Source: Maratus speciosus (lineage: Eukaryota; Arthropoda; Arachnida; Araneae; Salticidae). From it: a stretch of DNA of 64,000 nucleotides. Positions 47,432 through 58,078 of the stretch are shown here, one piece after another. A model generated the notes under the pieces. That model saw only the letters and a list, made by a program, of their open reading frames with translations. It was not told where the DNA came from and searched no databases. Every line of letters starts with the position of its first letter. Positions within the stretch are counted from its first letter, which is position 1. The stretch covers positions 186,715,377-186,779,376 of the forward strand of contig OZ010792.1 in NCBI GenBank assembly GCA_963932465.1, in the 5' to 3' direction. The position numbers were made by a program, and so were the translations under genes.

Positions 47432-48837
47432 TATTTAATTTAATGACCGAACTTTTTTAAAATGTTGAGTAATTTTTATCAGATGTATTGTGTCTATTTC
47501 TATGATTTTCGATGTAATGTATTCTTGCTGTTCTGTTAATAACTTTAATTTTCATCATTCGCAGAACTCAAACCCTCTTGAAATTTTTTATGCATTTGTA
47601 AGTTGACAAACGAATGACAGTTTAAAAAAGTTACCAATGCACTTAACTTAGAAATTTATTATCAGAAAAAAATAATAAAATAAAAGAAAGGTGTTAATAT
47701 GAAATGCTGTTAATTAAAAATTTAGTTACTTTTATAGTAAAAATCCACATTACAAAAATATTTTCTCGAATTTCAAATACCAAAAATTTAAGTTTAAATC
47801 AAAACTAAATTGTGTGTGTATTAATATAGGAAATCATAATTCAACAGTAAATTTAATTGTAAAAATCGGTATTTTTAATATATATATATCTACTGTAAAA
47901 ACAAAATAATAAAAAAAAACCCACAAATCTAGTGCACTGAAACTTTAACTATGTTTATTATTTTATATTTTCTAAGAAAATATGAAGAATTTATTATTAA
48001 TATTATGAAAAATCTTTTTTTTTTCAGAAAAAAAGCTTTTTCTACCACTTCAAAATTTCCAGAGATTTTGCATGTCTGTCTAAACACTACTTAATGTATA
48101 TGTAAGAATGCATTTATTATTTTTATTAATATTAATATTAATATTAATATTACTCGATTTCGATACAACACTGAAATAACTTAATTTTGAATTACGGCTT
48201 TACAGAACAACGATATTACATTTTGCTAAATAGCTGAAAATTTTTTAAGGCAAAAAAAAATTGTAAACCGAAAATATAACTACATTTAAATTTGTTTAGA
48301 AAACTATTCAATACTTTTTGTCCTTTTTTTTTAAATGCATTAATCTCAAAGTATTCCACAATGTCTATTTCAGTTATTCTTGTACTCAACACTTGGGGAA
48401 CAGTAATACATGCAGGGGCGGATCCAGAGAATCGTTTTTCTTTGCGGGGGGTGGGGGGGGGGGGCGATACCGAGTGACATATAATCAACGTAGACATAAT
48501 TTCTGTTGCTCAAATCATTAAATCATTCCTTGCAGTTAATCATTAAATAAATATGAAATAATTAGTGCGATTTGAAAATATTATACACTCTTGATTATCC
48601 GACGTCTGATTAACCGAAACACTCGGTTATCCAGCACTCTTATTATATAATCCCGTCCTCTCCTCAAAATATAGTTTATTGTTACTTATTAGGTCTAAAA
48701 ATTACAAACGTTATAACAGAATTTATTTATTAAATGTCTTATTTTTTTCTTTTTCTTTTTAGTCTTGTACGACGGTAATTATTTGTTTTATTTTTTGTTC
48801 TTTTAGTTATAGTGAAGTTTTAACAACGTTAATAACA
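47432..48837. other. no gene; isolated transposon-end motif near 48411
   Basis: 'GCAGGGGCGGATCCAGAG' followed by G-runs (48411-48466) resembles a hAT-type terminus without a visible partner. An ATT run lies at 48118-48151. The open frames across the G-run are chance. Confidence 0.45.
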
Positions 48838-49462
48838 CAAGCCTGCAATGATTGTGTTTTTAACTTTTGATAATTGATTTTGATGTATTTTTTAGCACTG
48901 AATCTGAAAATGACCTTGATTTTTAACCATCACGTCACGATTTCGCAAATCGTAAATTTCAAAGTTAAAATGCAAAAAAATAGCGAAAATCTCTCAAAGC
49001 AATTTGTCAAAGCCTTAAAAAAAGAAGGTAAATGTTTTAAATACATCTGCGACAAATTTTCCAGCCTTATCAACCGCCAAAATAAAAGAGCATACCGAGA
49101 TGAACCCCATAGAGAAGATTAAAGGAAAAGCGCGAAGCAGAGCAGCATGAGCGGTTCAAAGAAACTTCCACGCATGGAATAAAATTATAAGGGTTTTAAA
49201 TGCACAATATTTTACATGTTTAACTGTAAAAATGCATAGTATAAGAAAAAAAATGAATAAATTATTATGAAAAAAGTTACGTCTATTTTATAGTAGCAGA
49301 TTTTCGCAATATTTGGAGTTTTTAAAAATTTGAAAATTTGCGATTAGTGAAAAATCCTGACGTGATGGTATGGCAAAAAAGAAGGTCATTTTTGGATTCA
49401 GCACTAAAAAATACATAAGAACCAATCATCGGAGGCTGAAAAACATAACCATTACATCCATT
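48838..49462. mobile_element. foldback element, ~0.62 kb
   Basis: The arm at about 48850-48985 pairs with 49300-49450. Clear blocks are TGTATTTTTTAGCACTGAAT with its complement at 49392-49416, and GACCTTGATTTTTAACCATC with AAGAAGGTCATTTTT. The unpaired centre (about 49000-49300) is AT-rich. The 82-codon plus frame and the 63-codon minus frame lie largely in the arms. Confidence 0.75.
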
Positions 49463-49576
49463 TTTTAATATTAGATTTCTGAAAGAGGATAATCTCTGAA
49501 AAAGAATCCCCATCAGAAATATGAAGAGGCCTTACCATCCTTGAAAGTCAAAATGTGTCATCTAAGTGGTGTGTAT

Positions 49577-50090
49577 CACAGGCGCGGATCCTAGGAAGGG
49601 GGGAGATCGCCCCGATCGCCCCCCCCCTCTTGGATCAAAAACTATAAATCCACCGATTATCGCTAATTTCGACAAATGGTCACCGAAAAAAATCAATTTC
49701 GTCAATCGTTCGCAGGTCAAAGGATCGCAAAAAAGCGCGAATTTCGTCAAAGGATCGCGCAAAAAACGCCAATTTCGTCAAAGGATTGCGCAAAAACGCC
49801 AATTTTTTCAAAGAAGAGCGGAAAAAACGTGAATTTCGTTAAAAGATCGAGCATTTCGTCAAAGGACCACGGAAAAACGCAAATTTCGTCATAGGATCGC
49901 AGAAAAAAACGCGAATTTCACCAAACAATTGCGGAAAAAAACGCTAATTTTGGCAAAGAATCACGAATAAAATATGCGAATTTCGTCAAAGAGCCGCGGA
50001 AAAAACGCACAATTAGCACCAGGAGGAGATTTCTCTAGGCGCGCATCATTGGAGGGGGGGGGGATTGATCCCCCCCCCCCAAGATATAAA
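49577..50090 (+). repeat. ~34 bp minisatellite element, left arm
   Basis: Begins CAGGCGCGGATCCTAGG and a C-rich run, then about ten units of the type CGCGAATTTCGTCAAAGGA followed by TCGCGGAAAAAA. It closes with CTCTAGGCGCGCATC and a G-run/C-run pair near 50055-50082. The three overlapping plus-strand frames are readings of the minisatellite. Confidence 0.8.
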
Positions 50091-50709
50091 TCGAACACTT
50101 TTAACGGCAGTTTTCGCGGAACAGACAGACAAGCAAACGAAAAAAAACACTTTTCGGGTGTCAATGGTAGACCTCACTATCGTTTCGGCTATTAATGAAG
50201 AAAAAAGGATTAAGCCCTGTGAAAAAGCATATGGCGCCACAATTTTTGGCACTATGAGTAGAGGTGGGGGACGATGCTACTTCGTGTACCTTTCGTTGAA
50301 TCTCTGCAACAGAAAATGACAACGTTATGCGGATCCGTTTAAAGTGTTGAAACTTTTTCGTTCTTTCAAAGAAGCTGCAATTTTAATTTCTGTATAACGA
50401 TATTTTTGAGGAGTACTTTATTTTTTGAGAAAAGAATGGGATTCATAGCGATTTTCAAAGAAAGAAAGAAACAAGAAAATGAAAATTCCTTTAAAAAATT
50501 CAAGCATCTTAATGTTTTCTGTAGAAAGCCACTAATGTGTAAAAAATGTACTGTTATTCCCACCCACATTGGTAAATTTCAAGGGCTATTTGATGAATGA
50601 ACAAAAAAAGATTATGTCCTAATCTTAGTCAGTTAAAAGCTAAAAGGCGTATGGTGTGTTGATTTCTTAAAAAACAATTAGGTAAATTTGTTCTTCCCTT
50701 CTTTGCCAC
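50091..50709. other. spacer between inverted minisatellite arms
   Basis: Non-repetitive 0.6 kb. Short frames occur on both strands without a recognised motif. Confidence 0.45.
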
Positions 50710-51085
50710 GGTCGACCCCCCCCCCCTCCCGTGGATGCGCGCCTAGGGGAATCTCCTAATGGTACCCCTCCGATGCTAATTGTGCGTTTTTTCCGCGGCA
50801 CTTTGACGAAATTCGCGTTTTTTCAGGGATTCTTTGGCGAAATTCGCGTAATTTTTTCGTGATTCTTTGAAGAAATTCGTATTTTTTCAGAGATTTGTTG
50901 ACAAAATTAGCTTTTTTTGATTCTTTTTCGATTCTTTCCCGAAATTAGCGTTTTTCCGCAATTGTTTGGCGAAATTCGCGTTTTTTCTGTTATTCTCTGA
51001 CGAAATCTATGTTTTTTTTTCGTGGTCCTTTGACGAAAGTCGCGTCAAAGTTGGAGGCGATCGACCCCCCCCCCCCCTGGATACA
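50710..51085 (-). repeat. ~34 bp minisatellite element, right arm (inverted)
   Basis: Complementary to the left arm: GATGCGCGCCTAGGGGAATC, then GCTAATTGTGCGTTTTTTCC, then units with GACGAAATTCGCG. It ends in a C-run and CTGGATACATGG. It lacks the outer part of the left arm. Confidence 0.8.
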
Positions 51086-52498
51086 TGGAACGTTAAAAAA
51101 AACTATATGAGATATTGATCATTCACGGAACAATCTTACTCATTCTTGGCTATTTAAACGTGTAGAGAAAAAGACATTCTATCTGTGAAATTCTATGTAT
51201 TTTTTCTTTATTCCAATGGCAACGCTTTTTCAACAATAATCAGAACAACTGCCCACATGATGAATGATTCATTTAAAATCAATTTAAAAAATACCTAGTT
51301 GCTAGCATACGTTATAGCAATACGATAAACACCTTTTTTGCCATGTTTGCGAACTATAGCTAAAACTATCGGCATTTTATCCATCTGATGTGACCGGTGC
51401 AAATTGTATTAGAGAACAGAAAGCCAAACATTCTTTTATATGTAGAGCTCAGTGACCTACCGGAGCGGGTCGACCCATGTGGTAGATTGTATGCATAACT
51501 GCCAACTTCTAATATTTTTTGTCATCCCTATTTTTGAATGAAAATCTCCCCGTTATTTGATCGTAGAAATGTGCGATTGAATAAAGGAAAACATTCTATT
51601 TGGAAAGAGAGGTGAGAAAAGATTTAAAAAATTGTCAGCTATGAATGTATGGACAAAATTATAACATTATACATTTTTGCTATTCAAGACTCGTAAAAAT
51701 ATAAGCGAATAATCAAATTAGAATCGTTATTTGCAGATAATTGTTTTATTTATACACCAAATTGTACCAAGCTGTACTATATTTTTGCTATATGTGAATC
51801 GTAAAATACATAACTGAAGATGGGTCATTTGACTCGCTGTTGTACAAATTAGTAGGTTTAATGTTAAAAGTGTTTTCATCTTCCATATTTTCTTTCGTTC
51901 AAACGATGGAGTTAATCTTTTGGTGAATGATCGGAGTGTTTTGGTGATGCAAATAGGAAAAGAATGATTTTAGGGGGGTGGGGGGATTTCTAGCGGGAAA
52001 CAACCTAAACTAGGGAAGCGCATGCGGGGTCAGCACAGAATTGATCTGAGCGAGTTAATTTGCAAACATTCAATTGATGTCGCCAAGGAAATATTGATAG
52101 TGTGTTATTTTGAAATGACCATTCAGATCACTTTATTTGTTGAATGAAAGTTTGCTTTTAATATTTCTAAAACTCGACTTCTTATACTTACATTATGGTC
52201 ATATGATTTTGACAAGCTTCAAAATTAAAACTCCATTCTTAAAGCGGCCTTGAATGTTTTTTCTGCCTGCATCTTAATACGACGTCTATACAATAGAAGG
52301 TGCTGCCATTGGCATCAACAATTTTTTTTTTTTTTGTTTCAGCGCATTGAAAATGAAACAATGTATTCAGAATAATCGTAGCAAAGTTATCGTGTGACGG
52401 GGAACTTCTCAAATTTCCAATTCCTAATGCGATTACCGAGTTGCCGTTAACACTACCCGATGTTTTACTCGGTGCAGCAACATTTATGTATATACAAG
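51086..52498. other. no gene; possible MITE fragment at 51490-51650
   Basis: 'CATAACTGCCAACTTC' and 'GTGCGATTGAATAAAGGAAA' resemble the MITE at 31100-31250. A G-run sits at 51974-51987. The rest shows no signal. Confidence 0.45.
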
Positions 52499-53842
52499 GT
52501 GTGGCTATTAAATAACGAGACTAGTGCTGTAAAATATTTTATTTTAAATTTATACAGATTTAGTTATTATACCCTTCGATATACACCCCTCTTTTATCCC
52601 TACAACGCTCCATGCGAATTTGCCACTGTTTGAAACAGTGCTGGAAGTCTTCTTCTGTGAGCTCTGCCTTGACGCGTGACGCTTTTTTCGCAGCACCAAA
52701 GGTCTGAAATCTGGTTCTTTTTAATGCAGATTTGACATTGGGGAACAGATAAAAGTCAGGTGGTGCCAGGTCAAGCGAATAAGGCAGATGGTCCAACACT
52801 GGAATGTTATACTTGGCTAGAGACGTCTTGACAGACAATGCAGAGTAAGCCGATGCGTTGTCCTGATGAAGCACCCATGACTTGTTCTTCCACAATTCGG
52901 GTCTAAATTTTCTCCGTTGTTGACGTGGAAGGGCGACCCGGGCGAACATATTCTTCAATGTCTTCTCGCCCATCAAGGAAACACTTAAACCACTCAAAAA
53001 ACCGCGCACGTGATAAACATTCATTGCCGTATACTTACATCTCTTAACAAATGATGAGTTTCAGTAACAGATTTTCCTAGTTAAAAAAAAAAATTCACAT
53101 TAATTCGTTGCTCTTTTAAAACGCTCAACATTTTCCCGGCAAAACACTAAAACAGGGTCCAGAACAAATGAAGGCCACGGCCAGTCTGATTTGACTACAG
53201 CCAATTAAGAGGCGGTAATAGATACAGGCAGGCCCCGCTTAAGCTCTGAATCTTGGAGAAGCACAGTATCATTTTGGGAGCCCATTTGGTAAAAGTTCTC
53301 TAAATTCTACCATACTTGAAAACTCATTAATGCTACTAATATTATTCCCGGGGTTCACAACCAAGTTCACACATATTTCATTAAATAGTATTTTATGTTC
53401 TCTGCTTATACTGGTTATACTACAGATAGTTTGAGTACATATAGTTGTTGTGTACTCAATTAACCAGGTCATTAACCAGGTTTCTAACCAGCACATTACG
53501 ATGCAATATTATTAATTAATATCCTGTTGAATACATTCATATTTCCCGGTTAAATAAGTTTCCTGAAGCAGTATGGGTATGTCTTAAATTAGGCAAAATT
53601 TCCCTTCCAAAAATATTTAAAATGCGAAATAAAAAATGAAAATAGGAATTAGAGGAAGCATTTCACAGCCATTTTGGGGGCCCTCTTAAATATTAGAAGG
53701 GAAGCTCGTGCTTTGCGTGCTTTTTGGATAAACAGGCCCTGAATACAGCAGGCTTTGCGCTACACAACTATTGGTCGTGCGAATTTTTCATATGCGCAGT
53801 TCTTCTGTACAAGCATTAGTCTCGTTATTAAATAGCCATAAC
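52499..53842 (-). mobile_element. mariner-type transposon, internally deleted
   Basis: The left end TGGCTATTAAATAACGAGAC and the right end (complement) TGGCTATTTAATAACGAGAC continue into CTAGTGCT/CTAATGCT as inverted repeats. TA borders the right end (53839-53840); the left border is TG, one change from TA. The size is near the usual 1.3 kb, but only because a coding deletion is offset by about 0.5 kb of extra sequence (about 53190-53760) upstream of the gene. Confidence 0.88.
52560..53131 (-). pseudogene. mariner transposase pseudogene (DD34D remnant)
   Basis: On the minus strand the N-terminal part is readable in a frame different from the longest open frame: GKSVTETHHLL, SRARFFEWFKCFLDGRED and RPGRPSTSTTEK (about 53060-52905). 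This is the paired-type helix-turn-helix region of mariner proteins. It joins abruptly, near 52885, to WVLHQDNASAYSAL (second Asp) and DLAPPDFYLFP (third Asp, 34 residues later). The part that should contain the first catalytic Asp is missing. The 154-codon frame at 52560-53024 is therefore about 46 residues of wrong-frame reading fused to the true C-terminal third. The protein cannot be active. Confidence 0.88.
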
Positions 53843-55979
53843 TCATTATATTATATGAAGCGCACTAATTGTCTTTGTGGTTTTAGTCGATCGTTAATTG
53901 ATTATTTTAATCCATCTACAATTTTTCAATCTACAAAAGGCGATATTCAAATATTTACATATGCATGTACATTTTATTTACAACAGTACACACACTCATG
54001 ATATTAAATTATATACGGGAGCATATTGATTAATTATCATTGAAATCAAAGTTTAATTATTAAAAAAGTACGTATAGGGCTTCCAATGTACACGGAACAA
54101 TATTTATTACGCTTTTTGTTTTCTTTTATACACAAAGAAATTTATAGCGCATTCCTAATATTAAATTACACATGGTGTCCCAAAAAGATTGAAACGCGCT
54201 TTTATTTTTTAATTGTTGGGGATACGTAGCTAAATAAATTGCTAAAGTTTTCAAAATAAGGTAGGAATTAAGACTATCTCAATGAAATTGTTTCGCCATT
54301 CATTTTACACTTTTTAAATTTTCATGAGGTCCCTGTGGCGTATAAGTTATATTTAGAACCATTTTCCACATTCTTAGACAAATACAACAGTAATCATATC
54401 TTCTACAACCAAAGCTCACCGAATTATGGCACTATGCATTTTATAAAATTTCGGAGCTTTCCGGCACTAAAAAGTCACCATCAATTTATTTATTTATTTC
54501 AAGGCCTGAATCTATAAGGTTACTCTTAAAATATCTGCTCTCAGAAACATGCTCTAAACTTGACAGCATTTGCATATGTTTTACAGACGTGAAATATAAA
54601 CATAGTGATCATTTATAAATGTCCTTTAAGTTTATTTTTGAAAAGCTCTATCAGTTTTTGAAAGTTTTTATTTAATTACACACGAAACTTGCATTATACG
54701 ATTCAAATGCAGGTCATCTTAATTTCGGAATACTTTGTTGGAACAAGTTTAGAGTCACGGAATATGTCATTACTTTTGAAAAAATAACCTTTACATGCTA
54801 CATGTTATTTTGTGTTTTGGATATTGGTCTGTAGACACGCTATGAGCCAATCTTAATTAATTAATCAATGATAAACAAACAAATGGGGAAAATATTACAA
54901 CTTAGAAAGATATGAATCTTTTCATTCTGTCAAAATTAATTTTAATATAGAAATTGCTTCTTTCTGAATCGACTTAATCAGTAATCATAACTAGGATTGA
55001 ACACTTGTCAAAAAAAAAAGGGGGGGGGGTTAAAATTCGTCAAAAAAAAAAACAGAAGATTTAAAATTCGCAAAACTTTCGTGCGAAAAAAACAACTAAA
55101 TAACAATAATAAAAATCAGCTCTTAATAAATTACTTGATAAATTACTTACTTAATAAATCTCTTATAACCTAAGAAAGAAAGAGAGAGCTCACCAGCCCG
55201 GAGCTCTCGTATTTGTTTTTTTTTACTTTAAATAAAATTTAAAAATTATTCTGAGCCCACCGGAGTTTATAAATACTACTCACCAGAGCGCTCTGTATGT
55301 TGTAATTTGCCATTTGATTTAAAAAAAAAAAAAAAGAGAGATTTTTTCTGAATTTCTGTCAAGACGTGTATGATTAAAACTACACGCAATAAACTACTCA
55401 TAAAGAAAAATGTGGGGTATGCAGAATATTTGATATTCTTAAACAAAAACTTTCTATGTGTATTTCAGATAACATAGCCCCGAGGTGTCTCACAATTTTT
55501 CTATACATATGATATCCGTGTGACCAGTTAAATCCAAAAATGGGTTTACACCGTCGAGAGGTTCAGGACATGTTTGAATAACTAAAAGATCCTGGCATTC
55601 AATATTGAATATATTTATTGCGCTATTTGCAGTTATAAGTGCAAGATATTAAAAAAAGAAAATCCTAATGATGGTTATAACTTTACTTCTAATAGAACAA
55701 GAATAAAAGGAAATTTTTTTTTAATTTTTTAACGTTTTTGATAATTACATGAGCTTTATTTTGTCATAAGGCGTCGTCTACATATTAAAAATTGCACCTC
55801 TTTCATTTTTCAAATAATAAAACCTACTTTTGATACATTATTTGCGTTTCTTGTATGAAAGAAGCTCTGAAAAGTATATAATTTATGTGATTTTACTTAA
55901 ATCTTCATGGCGTTAAAAAGGTCAAAGTTTCAGGATGCTGATGTTAAATCCACAAAATAAACGTTAATTTATATCTTCA
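53843..55979. other. no gene; hAT-like end fragment at 55187-55300
   Basis: 'GAGCTCACCAGCCCGGAGC' with 'TGAGCCCACCGGAGTTTATA' (55187-55275) repeats the terminal unit seen at 34540-34670. 'GGTGTCCCAAAAAGATTGAA' at 54175 resembles one end of the 28386 foldback family. A G-run lies near 55020. Otherwise AT-rich. Confidence 0.5.
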
Positions 55980-56671
55980 ATATATATATATATATATATA
56001 CTTCACCATTTCAAAATGCCAAAACACCATAACTCCAAAAGGAAGGTGTATATCTGCAAAAATTTGTAACTATAAAATACTTAAAAAAACAAGAAAGACA
56101 GGTAAAAAACAAAAACAGTCTGTTCTTCTTCAGTGGGAGGACAGACAAAAAACTAACTCCACCCCCACTTTTAAAATTTGCAGGTTTCTGAACACACGTC
56201 CATCCCGCATTCAATACTGAAAAACTATTGTCATTTTATTATCCAAATTTCATAAAAAACTGAAATAACCCAAATTAAAACAATAAAGCATAATATTAAC
56301 AATACAAAAATTATCATACAAAAACAAAAAAGCTTTAATAAAAAGTCTTTTAGAAAAATACTTAAAAAATTGCCATTAAAATATAAACAAAAGAAATTAA
56401 CTTGACATACATGAATGCAGAAGAAACGTGCGCCCCCCCAAACCTGCAAAATAAAATTTCTCAAAACATGAAAAACAGTAATACCTGTATAATGTTCCTC
56501 ACCCGTCAACAATAAAGAAATAATTTTTCTTCCAAAGCCATTGTCAAATACTAGAGTTCCAAGTCTGCAACTTTCTTTCGTTTCAATTCATCAATACACA
56601 CCCATTCTTTTAGCAAGGCTTTAGGATGCATACGTCATATAGAAAGTTCTGGAAAGGATGCCATCACATGT

Positions 56672-56990
56672 TCATGCCGCCAGACCACATCGTTGCCATT
56701 CACTTTTTAAAACTGTCTTTAAATAATATTTCAAAAACTTTATAGGGTAGTTATTATTGTAAAATAAATTAGCCAATAACTTAAAAATCTGTTTATAAAA
56801 ATTATTATCTCTGCCACAAATTTTATTGAAACGTATTAACTGATTAATTAAAATATTTATGTAAATTTTTTTATGTAAATTAGAAAACCAATGTGGCATG
56901 CTTCTAGTAAAAAATTGAAAACTATTTCTCTTATCATACAAATCCAAAATCAATTTATTATCAATAATTTCAAATAAAATATTCCAAAAT
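56672..56990 (-). pseudogene. reverse-transcriptase-like C-terminal fragment, left copy
   Basis: The 93-residue frame (56672-56953) contains LDLYDKRNSFQFFTRSMPHW, then LINQLIRFNKICGR and NFYKQIFKLL. The pattern YDKRxxFxF...P...SNL...I..QLIRF..IC recalls the region following the catalytic palm in a group of metazoan retroelement reverse transcriptases. I base this on pattern memory and cannot fix the superfamily (Penelope-like or LINE). The catalytic motif is absent; the copy is truncated at its 5' side by the palindrome centre. Cysteine-poor, AT-rich codons match the surroundings. Confidence 0.5.
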
Positions 56991-56998
56991 GATTTTTC

Positions 56999-57400
56999 TA
57001 ATGAATATGATATTATATATCCAAATTGTTTAAAGTTGAATAGAGCAAATCGTGATGATTATAATGCAGAATTTTTGGATATTTTATTTGAAATTATTGA
57101 TAATAAATTGATTTTGGATTTGTATGATAAGAGAAATAGTATTCAATTTTTTACTAGAAGCATGCCACATTGGTTTTCTAATTTACATTAAAAAAAATTT
57201 ACATAAATATTTTAATTAATCAGTTAATACGTTTCAATAAAATTTGTGGCAGAGATAATAATTTTTATAAACAGATTTTTAAGTTATTGGCTAATTTATT
57301 TTACAATAATAACTACCCTATAAAGTTTTTGAAATATTATTTAAAGACAGTTTTAAAAAGTGAATGGCAACGATGTGGTCTGGCGGCATGAACATGTGAT
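56999..57400 (+). pseudogene. reverse-transcriptase-like C-terminal fragment, right copy
   Basis: It extends about 25 residues further upstream than the left copy: NEYDIIYPNCLKLNRAN, then AEFLDILFEIIDNK, leading into LILDLYDKRNSIQFF. A stop and frame change after SNLH break it, whereas the left copy stays open there. The FLD(I/L)...I pattern upstream of YDKR supports the reverse-transcriptase reading. Confidence 0.5.
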
Positions 57401-58078
57401 GGCATCCTTTCCAGAACTTTCTATATGACGTATGCATCCTAAAGCCTTGCTAAAAGAACGGGTGTGTATTGATGAATTGAAACGAAAGAAAGTTGCAGAC
57501 TTGGAACTCTAGTATTTGACAATGACTTTGGAAGAAAAATTATTTGTTTGTTGTTGACGGGTGAGGAACATTATACAGGTGTTACTGTTTTTCATGTTTT
57601 GAGAAATTTTATTTTGCAGGTTGGGGGGGGGGGGGGGGGGGGCGCACGTTTCTTCTGCATTCATGCATGTCAAGTTAATTTCTTTTGTTTATATTTTAAT
57701 GGCAATTTTTTAAGTATTTTTCTAAAAGACTTTTTATTAAAGCTTTTTTGTTTTTGTATGATAATTTTTGTATTGTTAATATTATGCTTTATTGTTTTAA
57801 TTTGGGTTATTTTAGTTTTTTATGAAATTTGGATAATAAAATGACAATAGTTTTTCAGTATTGAATGCGGGATGGACGTGTGTTCAGAAACCTGCAAATT
57901 TTAAAAGTGAGTGTGGAGTTAGTTTTTTGTCTGTCCTCCCACTGAAGAAGAACAGACTGTTTTTGTTTTTTACCTGTCTTTCTTGTTTTTTTTTTAAGTA
58001 TTTTATAGTTAAAAATTTTTGCAGATATACACCTTCCTTTTGGAGTTATGGTGTTTTGGCATTTTGAAATGGTGAAGT

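Larger units (their letters stand above)
56000..58078. repeat. 2.08 kb palindrome: two head-to-head copies of a retroelement fragment
   Basis: The left arm (56000-56990) is the near-perfect complement of the right arm (57074-58078). The 83 bp between them belongs to the right copy. Each arm encodes the same conceptual products: the 67/68-residue frames at 56011-56214 and 57861-58067 differ at only a few residues. The left copy reads on the minus strand and the right on the plus strand. Outside, the left arm abuts a TA microsatellite (55980-56000). The arrangement is typical of partially inverted retroelement copies, as reported for Penelope-like elements. Confidence 0.9.

Noticed and set aside
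50230..50240. GGCGCCAC and GGCGCCCTG strings (50230, 43217) as further CTCF-like sites
   Set aside because: They lack the AGRTGGCGC core and were left out of the count.
49566..50319. Five overlapping frames of 67-88 codons
   Set aside because: They are shifted readings of the ~34 bp minisatellite and adjoining G/C runs.
56011..58067. Paired conserved frames (67/68 and 93/98 residues) in the two palindrome arms as genes
   Set aside because: Their similarity reflects near-identical DNA in the arms, not selection. The 93/98-residue pair is Phe/Leu/Ile-rich translation of T-rich, probably 3' non-coding, sequence, and a G-run of variable length lies inside it.
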